Shown one piece after another: positions 1-4,858 of a stretch of 7,062 nucleotides of DNA. Position 1 is the stretch's first letter; the number at the start of each line of letters is the position of its first letter. The notes beneath the pieces were generated by a model. The model saw nothing but the letters and a program-made list of their open reading frames with translations, was not told the DNA's origin and made no database searches. The DNA comes from an uncultured Ruminococcus sp. (GTDB lineage Bacteria; Bacillota; Clostridia; Oscillospirales; Ruminococcaceae), in NCBI GenBank assembly GCA_947178195.1, contig CAMWXM010000150.1:1-7062 (forward strand). The letters run 5' to 3'. The translations under genes and the position numbers were made by a program.

Positions 1-66
1 TCAGCTGGATAGAGTGACTGGCTACGAACCAGTAGGTCGGGGGTTCGAGTCCCTCCTGGCGCACCA
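1..66 (+). tRNA. tRNA-Arg (anticodon ACG), 5' end cut by window edge
   Basis: The 3' part of a tRNA; roughly the first 11 bases (5' acceptor strand and start of the D stem) lie outside the window. The anticodon stem ACTGG/CCAGT closes the loop CTACGAA, so the anticodon at 24-26 is ACG, which reads arginine CGN codons after A34 is converted to inosine. The T arm is GGGGG-TTCGAGT-CCCTC, followed by acceptor strand CTGGCGC, discriminator A and an encoded CCA at 64-66. It points inward and ends just before an intrinsic terminator. Confidence 0.95.
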
Positions 67-70
67 AAGT

Positions 71-113
71 AAATACGCCCTTTGAAGTGATTCTAAGGGT
101 GTATTTTTATTTT
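71..113 (+). terminator. Intrinsic terminator of tRNA-Arg
   Basis: A 12-bp stem (71-82 pairs with 95-106, one G·T pair) is followed by the T-rich tail TTATTTT. It starts 5 nt after the tRNA CCA end, so it terminates the tRNA transcript. Confidence 0.85.
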
Positions 114-165
114 AATAATGCACTGCTCCATGAGTATTCAAAAACTAAGAAATTCCCAAATCACC

Positions 166-194
166 TTGACTCCTCCAAGAAACTATGATATAAT
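166..194 (+). promoter_or_regulatory. Strong sigma-A promoter with no protein gene downstream
   Basis: The -35 TTGACT (166-171) and -10 TATAAT (189-194) are separated by exactly 17 bp, and the predicted start is near 201. No open reading frame with a ribosome binding site follows on this strand before the terminators at 247-277 and 322-359. The promoter therefore seems to serve a short untranslated RNA. The tRNA terminator upstream separates it from the tRNA-Arg transcript. Confidence 0.75.
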
Positions 195-200
195 ATATTT

Positions 201-277
201 ATCGACAGAAGTCGAAATAAATTTAAAAAAGATTTTTTCTACATCAAAGCCCGGACACACTTCCGGGTTTAATTTTT
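201..277 (+). ncRNA. Candidate orphan small RNA (~77 nt), unknown class
   Basis: This is the interval between the predicted start of the 166-194 promoter and the end of a terminator. It opens with a short hairpin, TCGAC-AGAA-GTCGA (202-215). It continues through an A/U-rich, probably unpaired middle containing AAAAAAGATTTTTT, and ends in the CCCGG/CCGGG terminator hairpin. It contains no ATG. The order hairpin, open A/U-rich stretch, terminator is typical of trans-acting small RNAs, but I do not recognise the family. If the first terminator leaks, the RNA would extend to about 359. Promoter and terminator are seen in the sequence; the RNA itself is inferred. Confidence 0.5.
247..277 (+). terminator. 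Intrinsic terminator of the candidate small RNA
   Basis: The stem AAGCCCGG (247-254) pairs with CCGGGTTT (263-270) with one G·T pair and an 8-nt loop, followed by AATTTTT. It lies about 50 nt downstream of the predicted start at 201. Confidence 0.75.
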
Positions 278-321
278 AGTTACATAATGCAAAAAAGTAC
301 TTAAAAAACACAATAAGGTCG

Positions 322-359
322 AAACAGAGGTTTACCAGAAAGAGTAGACCTCTGTTTTT
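322..359. terminator. Strong hairpin, probable bidirectional terminator
   Basis: A 13-bp stem (322-334 with 345-357, one T·G pair) encloses a 10-nt loop. On the plus strand it ends in TTTTT, giving a good terminator that backs up the one at 247-277. On the minus strand it lies about 75 nt beyond the stop of the LRR-dockerin gene, with only three T residues directly after the stem. It is the best available terminator for that gene. The remaining bases up to 434 show nothing further I can support. Confidence 0.7.
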
Positions 360-434
360 AATTGATGATAATTTTTTCAGATAGAATTGTTAATAACGCT
401 ATATTTTAGTTCAATAATCAAGGCAGGATCGCTG

Positions 435-1688
435 TTATTTTTCGAGATTTGAAGGGTGTGATTTTAAAAGTGCATGCTTCATTAAACAAAAATCAAACAC
501 ATTCAGTTTTTCATCTTCACATAAATCAGCAGCTTTCCAGTCAGCAAGCTTTACATCAGGCACTGCAAGCAGCCATTTTTGTAGCAATGTTACATCAAGA
601 ATATCGAATGAACCATCTGCGTTTACATCGCCTTTTATAGATATTCCAGATTCAAAAGGAAAATTATATATCATTTTTGCATTTTCAAATCCTGAATTTC
701 CTGTATCTATAGATATTGCATTCCAGTTTTCCTCTGAGCCTTCATAATAAACTGTAATAGGAGCTTTATTGTTATTGCTGTAATATGTACAGGAATAAAA
801 ACCGATTTTTGTAACAGATTTAGGAATGAATAATTCCTCAAGATTATTTGAAGAACCAAAACAGTATTGTGGTATCTCAGTGATACCCTGCGGAAGCTTT
901 ACTGATTTTAAAGCTGAACACATGGAAAAACAGCGTTCTCCCAATAAAGTTACTGTATCGGGTATAACTATTGTTTCAAGATATCCGGCTGTTTCAAATG
1001 CTGACGGTGCAAGTTCTGTTACTGTATCTGGAATGGTATAACCTACAGCTTCACGATGTTCAGGATAACGTATCAAAACAGATCTATCTTTATTATATAA
1101 AACACCGTCTATATCGCAGTAATGTTCATTTGCTTGGTTTACATTAAAATTTTCCAGTGCAAAACAGCAGACAGCAAAATTATTTCCGATTGAAGAAACA
1201 GTTGATGGGATGTTGATATCTGTAAGTCCATAACAGGTATAAACCGCAAGATTCTCTATAGTTTCAAGGCCTTCGGGAAAATTTAAAGCGGTAAGCTTGT
1301 TATCATAGCTTATAGCCCCACGTTCTATTGTTTTGAGTGATGATGGAAAAACTATTTCTGTAAGATTTTCATTCTGGCAGACAGAATATTCTCCAAGCGT
1401 TGTGATACCTTCTGGAAGTATCAATTTTTCCAGAGTTTTATTTTTGCAGATACCTGAATCCGCAATTTTTGTTACCTTCAAGCCATTTATCTCAGAGGGT
1501 ATCTCCACAACCGTATCAGTTCCCGTATATGAGTTGATCTCCGCATAGCTATTATATGGCGTATACTCAAAATCGCCGAATGTCTGGGTCTTTTGTCCAG
1601 CAGCACTGACTGTCTGTGAAAGCATCATAGTACCACCGCTTATACAGATAGCTGCTGCAAGAATAATTGCTGTTAATTTCTTCTTCAT
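435..1688 (-). CDS. Secreted BspA-like leucine-rich repeat protein with C-terminal dockerin (417 aa)
   Basis: This is a predicted secreted protein displayed by docking onto a cohesin scaffold. Residues 1-30 form a signal peptide (MKKK, hydrophobic core, cleavage near TVSA-A). Residues about 40-345 are LRR_5 (BspA/TpLRR) repeats with recurring motifs such as IPDTVTxL and a DGVLYN loop. This fold is generally linked to binding proteins, glycans or cell surfaces. Residues 353-409 are a type I dockerin. Its first calcium loop is intact (D354, N356, D358, D365). Its second runs D388 to D399, with Cys390 where Asn or Asp is usual. No catalytic domain is present, so a binding or adhesion role is inferred. 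The start is supported by GGAGG (1696-1700) 7 nt before ATG. It lies 164 bp downstream of the sensor kinase gene and has its own promoter with a candidate LytTR site. The ligand is unknown. Confidence 0.9.
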   Translation of the reverse strand: MKKKLTAIILAAAICISGGTMMLSQTVSAAGQKTQTFGDFEYTPYNSYAEINSYTGTDTVVEIPSEINGLKVTKIADSGICKNKTLEKLILPEGITTLGEYSVCQNENLTEIVFPSSLKTIERGAISYDNKLTALNFPEGLETIENLAVYTCYGLTDINIPSTVSSIGNNFAVCCFALENFNVNQANEHYCDIDGVLYNKDRSVLIRYPEHREAVGYTIPDTVTELAPSAFETAGYLETIVIPDTVTLLGERCFSMCSALKSVKLPQGITEIPQYCFGSSNNLEELFIPKSVTKIGFYSCTYYSNNNKAPITVYYEGSEENWNAISIDTGNSGFENAKMIYNFPFESGISIKGDVNADGSFDILDVTLLQKWLLAVPDVKLADWKAADLCEDEKLNVFDFCLMKHALLKSHPSNLEK

Positions 1689-1726
1689 AATATTACCTCC
1701 ATTTTTTCGGGTATTCTCATAGTCTC

Positions 1727-1755
1727 AGCATATCATAAAAAAATCTTTGAATCAA
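1727..1755 (-). promoter_or_regulatory. Promoter of the LRR-dockerin gene
   Basis: Read on the minus strand, -35 TTGATT (1755-1750) and -10 TATGCT (1732-1727) are 17 bp apart, and a TGA just before the -10 gives an extended -10 element. Both boxes deviate from consensus, which suits an activator-dependent promoter. The predicted start is near 1720, leaving a leader of about 30 nt. Confidence 0.65.
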
Positions 1756-1760
1756 CACTC

Positions 1761-1790
1761 TGCATTATTCGTCCGGTTTTATGCATTATT
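1761..1790 (-). promoter_or_regulatory. Candidate LytTR operator: 9-bp direct repeat, 12-bp gap
   Basis: TGCATTATT occurs exactly at 1761-1769 and again at 1782-1790 (AATAATGCA on the minus strand), with a start-to-start distance of 21 bp. The proximal copy ends 5 bp from the -35 box of the LRR-dockerin promoter. LytTR-family regulators such as AgrA and ComE bind paired ~9-bp direct repeats about two helical turns apart, next to the -35 region. A LytTR regulator is encoded 1.4 kb away. The repeat sequence is not a clear match to the AgrA consensus, so the assignment rests on geometry and context. Confidence 0.5.
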
Positions 1791-1852
1791 TGCCGATGAC
1801 ATTACAAAAAAAGTATGAAGAAAATGATTTATTTGTTAATACTACACAATCA

Positions 1853-3145
1853 TTATTTGATTTGAAAAATAACCGTTACAGCAAAAATATTATTATCTGT
1901 ATTGATATTCAGACTTCCGTCATACTGCCCGACAGCTTTTCTCACGTTATTCAGACCAATCCCTGTGTGACCGTCCTTAGTAGTACAGAATTTATTATCG
2001 GAGACCCTGTTGATTTTTTTGTACGGATTTTTGATATTTATTGTAATATAGTTCATCTGCTTTATGATACTGATCTTAATTTTCTTTTCTTCCTCTATTT
2101 CACAGCAGGCTTCAATCGCATTATCAATTAGATTACAGAATATTGTCGTCATGTCGATTGCCGCAATGAAATTCAAATCGACCTTTTCTATGTTAAGCTC
2201 TATTTCGATTCCATGTCTGGCAGCCTCTGTAATTTCATTGTTGATAATGACTTCAAGCATTTGATTGTCATTTCTGAAGCTTGGATAAAAGCGATCCAGT
2301 TCGCTGTATAATCTTTGCTGATATTCCTTTGCCTGTGCATCAGTACTGCTTTCGATAAGCGAATCAAGGGAATGAATATGCTTTCGCATATCATGTACGA
2401 AGCTGAGCGATTCATTATATTGCTTTGAAATCTCCTCATATGCTTTAAGCTGCATCTCAGACTGTTGCTTCATAAGACGATTTTCTTCTTTGATCTTTCG
2501 GCTCTCAGCAAGCCGCATGAACATAAAATAAACTGTTAAATTCAGTATACTGAATCCTATTGCAAGTACAAGCAGTATTTTATCCAATAATCGGTTTTTA
2601 AAAATAATCGGAAGCGTATATATAACAAAAACTTCAAAAATTACTATAACAATATAGAAAGCCAGTTCATAGCCGCTAAAGTTATGCTCGGATTTTTTGA
2701 ATTTTTTTCTGATAATAATATTTGCCACTGATATCATCAGAAATGTGAGTAAAGTTGAGTAAACATAAGAAAGCATTTCCTTAGGAATATCGGCATGAAA
2801 TTCATATACTGACAAATTATGTGAAAGCGAAAGCAATATAACTACAATAGTCTCACTCAGCATTCCAATAGAGGTAAATAAAATATTGCACAAAAGAAAT
2901 TTGAATTTGTCGCATCTGAAAAGAATGACCGTACATGTTGAAAAAATTATAAAAAATGTGACCAGCTTTAAATACATAAGATCATTGTAAAATTTGATTT
3001 GAAGAGCTGAACGGATCAAAATTATCCCGATGCACAAAAGACTTCTGACTGCAAACTTATTCCGCATAGAATAAAAATTCCAGATAAAGATCATGCCAAA
3101 TAAAAATAAAATAATAGTATAGATCGTATCAATAATTGTCGGCAT
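1853..3145 (-). CDS. AgrC-like membrane sensor histidine kinase (430 aa)
   Basis: This sensor kinase of the HPK10/GHKL type probably phosphorylates the regulator encoded just upstream. Residues 1-211 contain about six to seven hydrophobic membrane segments (roughly 4-24, 33-48, 58-77, 82-106, 126-146, 160-183, 188-210). There is no large extracellular domain, as in peptide-sensing AgrC and ComD. A charged, coiled-coil-like linker (about 212-248) leads to the phosphoacceptor motif HDMRKH with H251. The ATP-binding part shows the N box NLIDNAIEA (338-346) and the G box TGIGLNNV (394-401). Its ATG overlaps the regulator's stop as TAATG, so translation is probably coupled. An AAGGGA ribosome binding site (3152-3157) lies within the end of the regulator gene. 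No agrB or agrD partner is visible, so the signal is unknown. No strong terminator follows, and some readthrough into the LRR-dockerin gene is possible. Confidence 0.9.
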   Translation of the reverse strand: MPTIIDTIYTIILFLFGMIFIWNFYSMRNKFAVRSLLCIGIILIRSALQIKFYNDLMYLKLVTFFIIFSTCTVILFRCDKFKFLLCNILFTSIGMLSETIVVILLSLSHNLSVYEFHADIPKEMLSYVYSTLLTFLMISVANIIIRKKFKKSEHNFSGYELAFYIVIVIFEVFVIYTLPIIFKNRLLDKILLVLAIGFSILNLTVYFMFMRLAESRKIKEENRLMKQQSEMQLKAYEEISKQYNESLSFVHDMRKHIHSLDSLIESSTDAQAKEYQQRLYSELDRFYPSFRNDNQMLEVIINNEITEAARHGIEIELNIEKVDLNFIAAIDMTTIFCNLIDNAIEACCEIEEEKKIKISIIKQMNYITINIKNPYKKINRVSDNKFCTTKDGHTGIGLNNVRKAVGQYDGSLNINTDNNIFAVTVIFQIK

Positions 3146-3870
3146 TAAAAATCCCTTTCAAATGTCCGGCATAGATATTGCTGTATCTGTCCGATTATTA
3201 TTTTTTTCTTCTTGAACGCTATGGGAACTTTGCATTTGTTGCTCATCAGCAAGTCAAGGTCAAGTACTGCTTTAATTTTTGCAGGATTAATAATAAAACT
3301 TTGATGAGGCTTCATAAAACCATATTTTTCTACCTTTATAAATATGTTTTTTATGGAATCTAAAATATAAAGCTCCGCAGAATCGCAAACAAGACGTATT
3401 CTCCGATTTCCCTCATACTCAAAATAAATAATATCCTCAGGTTTGATAAGTGCTGTTCCTGCCAACGTCTCAAATGGTATTCCCTGCTGCTCATGCTCCT
3501 GATACACATACTGCATAAATTCACTTAGATTTTTATACAGTAATTTATGATCTATCGGCTTTTCAATGAAAGCAAATGGATGTACGGAAAAGGAACGTGA
3601 TATCTGCTCGCTGTAGCTTGTCACATAAAATAAAACCGCTTTTTTGTCAGTTTTACGTATCTCAATTGCCGTATCTATCCCATCAATTCCCTGCATCTGA
3701 ATGTCGAGGAAAATCAAATCGAATCGCTGATGATAGCTCAAAAGCTCTTCTCCACTTGAATAGCAGGAAATATCTATTTCTTTTCCTTGTTCATAAAAAA
3801 ACTCCTTCACTATGATTCGCAATTCTGTTATGACAGCATCTTCATCATCTGCAATTGCAATTTTTAACAA
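3145..3870 (-). CDS. LytTR-family response regulator (241 aa), TTG start
   Basis: This is the cytoplasmic DNA-binding response regulator paired with the downstream kinase. The N-terminal receiver domain (about 1-120) has the acidic pocket DDE at 8-10, phosphoacceptor D56 in the motif FLDIQM, switch Thr84 and the invariant Lys104 in EKP. The C-terminal LytTR domain (about 140-238) shows IIYFEYEGNRR and the helix GFMKPHQSFIINPAKI, typical of AgrA/LytR-type proteins that bind direct repeats. A longer frame could start at TTG 3885, but the GGAGG at 3879-3883 lies on those first codons. TTG 3870, 8 nt downstream of it, is the supported start. The gene has its own promoter (3903-3931) and ends in the TAATG overlap with the kinase. 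The likely targets are the LRR-dockerin promoter and its own promoter (inference). Confidence 0.9.
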   Translation of the reverse strand: MLKIAIADDEDAVITELRIIVKEFFYEQGKEIDISCYSSGEELLSYHQRFDLIFLDIQMQGIDGIDTAIEIRKTDKKAVLFYVTSYSEQISRSFSVHPFAFIEKPIDHKLLYKNLSEFMQYVYQEHEQQGIPFETLAGTALIKPEDIIYFEYEGNRRIRLVCDSAELYILDSIKNIFIKVEKYGFMKPHQSFIINPAKIKAVLDLDLLMSNKCKVPIAFKKKKIIIGQIQQYLCRTFERDF

Positions 3871-3878
3871 AGCTGTCA

Positions 3879-3883
3879 CCTCC
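3879..3883 (-). promoter_or_regulatory. Ribosome binding site fixing the regulator start
   Basis: GGAGG on the minus strand, followed by TGACAGCT and then TTG at 3870. It overlaps the first codons of the alternative upstream start at 3885, which rules that start out. Confidence 0.75.
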
Positions 3884-3902
3884 AACTTAGTTTATATATT
3901 AT

Positions 3903-3931
3903 ATTATATCATAGCTACTTATATTTTGCAA
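3903..3931 (-). promoter_or_regulatory. Promoter of the regulator-kinase operon
   Basis: On the minus strand, -35 TTGCAA (3931-3926) and -10 TATAAT (3908-3903) are 17 bp apart, with TGA before the -10 as an extended element. The predicted start is near 3896, giving a leader of about 25 nt. Confidence 0.75.
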
Positions 3932-3933
3932 TC

Positions 3934-3963
3934 GTATTATTTTACAGGCGTACGGTATTTTTC
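3934..3963 (-). promoter_or_regulatory. Possible autoregulatory LytTR repeat pair (imperfect)
   Basis: GTATTATTT (3934-3942) and GTATTTTTC (3955-3963) agree at 7 of 9 positions and are spaced 21 bp start to start, the same period as the exact repeat at 1761-1790. The proximal copy shares the core ATTATT with that repeat and lies 2 bp from the -35 box of the operon promoter. The sequence is A/T-rich, so chance similarity is a real possibility. Confidence 0.3.
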
Positions 3964-3989
3964 ATAAAAAATACACTCGTTGAAATACC
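3954..3989. repeat. Nested inverted repeats in the divergent intergenic region
   Basis: GTATTTTT (3955-3962) and AAAAATAC (3967-3974) form a perfect 8-bp hairpin with a CATA loop. GGTATTT (3954-3960) also has a second inverted partner, AAATACC (3983-3989). Neither arrangement ends in a T-run, so a terminator is unlikely. The location between two divergent promoters suggests an operator or cruciform-prone site, with no known binder. Confidence 0.4.
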
Positions 3990-4002
3990 ATGTGAACCTC
4001 CT

Positions 4003-4016
4003 GTCAATTGATTGAC
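4003..4016 (+). promoter_or_regulatory. Candidate operator: perfect dyad over the -35 box of the iron-sulfur gene
   Basis: GTCAAT-TG-ATTGAC is a perfect 6-bp dyad whose right arm overlaps the -35 TTGACT at 4012-4017. A third half-site, GTCAAT, lies at 4073-4078 in the leader. There, AAAAAGTCAAT is the exact reverse complement of ATTGACTTTTT at 4011-4021. A protein bound here would block RNA polymerase, so repression is inferred. The regulator is not encoded in the window. Confidence 0.45.
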
Positions 4017-4040
4017 TTTTTCGGGAAAATATGATATACT
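4012..4040 (+). promoter_or_regulatory. Promoter of the iron-sulfur protein gene
   Basis: -35 TTGACT (4012-4017) and -10 TATACT (4035-4040) are 17 bp apart, with TGA before the -10 as an extended element. The predicted start is near 4047, giving a leader of about 57 nt before ATG 4104. It is divergent from the regulator-kinase promoter. Confidence 0.75.
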
Positions 4041-4103
4041 ACGGATATTCATTATAAAATTAAAAGTAAAAAGTCAATTAAGATAAATGCGGAGGATAAA
4101 AAT

Positions 4104-4805
4104 ATGATACGAAAAATTATAAAAATAGACGATAAAAAATGCAATGGCTGCGGAGCGTGTGCAAAAGCCTGCCATGAAGGCGCTATTGAAATGGAAAACG
4201 GCAAAGCAAAGCTGCTGCGTGAGGACTACTGTGACGGTCTGGGAGATTGTTTACCGGCATGTCCCACAAATGCGATTTCTTTTGAAGAGCGTGAAGCTCC
4301 TGCCTATGACGAAATGGCAGTCATGCAGGCAAAGCAGAAAAAACAGTATGATGAATTACAATGTGGCTGTCCAGGAACGCAGTCCAGAATCATCGTCCAA
4401 AACGAAGATTCAAATATAGACTCACCTTCACAAGCGTCTGTAAGCCGACTTTCACAGTGGCCGGTTCAAATAAAGCTTGCCCCAATCAATGCGCCCTATT
4501 TGGAAGGAGCAGATTTACTTATTGCCGCAGATTGCACTGCATATGCCTATGGAAATTTTCATGAAAGATTTATAAAAAACAGAATCACGCTTATCGGCTG
4601 TCCCAAGCTGGACCAAGGCGATTATACAGACAAGCTTAAACATATCATAACAAATAACAATATAAAAAGTCTTACTATCGTTCGCATGGAAGTCCCCTGT
4701 TGTGGTGGAATTGAAAAAGCCGCTAAAAGAGCGTTACAGGAAAGCGGAAAATTTATTCCTTTGAAGGTGGCAACAATTTCGACAGACGGAAGAATTATTG
4801 ACTAA
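4104..4805 (+). CDS. Ferredoxin-type 4Fe-4S protein with cysteine-rich C-terminal domain (233 aa)
   Basis: This is a probable cytoplasmic electron-transfer or redox protein; the partner is unknown. Residues 5-60 are a two-cluster ferredoxin fold. The first motif is complete (C13, C16, C19, C23, then GAI). The second reads YCDGLGDCLPACP with C43, C49 and C53. Leu46 occupies the position of the usual middle cysteine, so the second cluster lacks one standard ligand. I recall CDGLG variants of this motif from related anaerobe proteins. A linker (about 65-120) contains CGC at 87-89. The C-terminal half (about 124-233) carries C144, GCPK at 165-168 and VPCCGG at 197-202, suggesting a further metal or redox site. 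GGAGG (4091-4095) lies 8 nt before ATG. The gene stands alone between its own promoter and a shared terminator, and its link to the neighbouring genes is unclear. Confidence 0.85.
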   Translation: MIRKIIKIDDKKCNGCGACAKACHEGAIEMENGKAKLLREDYCDGLGDCLPACPTNAISFEEREAPAYDEMAVMQAKQKKQYDELQCGCPGTQSRIIVQNEDSNIDSPSQASVSRLSQWPVQIKLAPINAPYLEGADLLIAADCTAYAYGNFHERFIKNRITLIGCPKLDQGDYTDKLKHIITNNNIKSLTIVRMEVPCCGGIEKAAKRALQESGKFIPLKVATISTDGRIID

Positions 4806-4818
4806 AAATTATAACAAA

Positions 4819-4857
4819 AGGGTATGCCTCATAAAATAGGCATACCCTAATTTTTTT
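4819..4857. terminator. Bidirectional terminator shared by convergent genes
   Basis: A perfect 11-bp stem, AGGGTATGCCT (4819-4829) with AGGCATACCCT (4838-4848), has an 8-nt loop and is followed by AATTTTTTT on the plus strand. On the minus strand the stem is followed by TTTTG, weaker but usable. It closes the iron-sulfur gene and lies directly after the stop of the large LRR-dockerin gene (4859-4861). Confidence 0.9.
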
Positions 4858-4858
4858 A

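Noticed and set aside
281..305. Tiny frame ATG CAA AAA AGT ACT TAA after the small RNA
   Set aside because: It has five codons and no ribosome binding site, and lies between two terminators.
201..360. Riboswitch or attenuator leader
   Set aside because: No plus-strand gene follows within reach, and no known riboswitch core motif is recognisable.
1700..1852. Possible AgrD-like signal peptide gene between the kinase and LRR genes
   Set aside because: The only minus-strand ATG frames here encode about 7 and 17 residues, have no ribosome binding site, and overlap the candidate operator and promoter.
1801..1860. Terminator after the kinase gene (AATGATT/AATCATT inverted repeat)
   Set aside because: The stem is only 7 A/T-rich base pairs with a long loop, too weak to call.
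1781..2131. Plus-strand 116-codon open frame
   Set aside because: It runs antisense through the conserved ATPase part of the kinase, has no ribosome binding site, and encodes nothing recognisable.
3871..3885. Upstream TTG start for the response regulator
   Set aside because: The GGAGG ribosome binding site occupies these codons and is correctly placed for TTG 3870.
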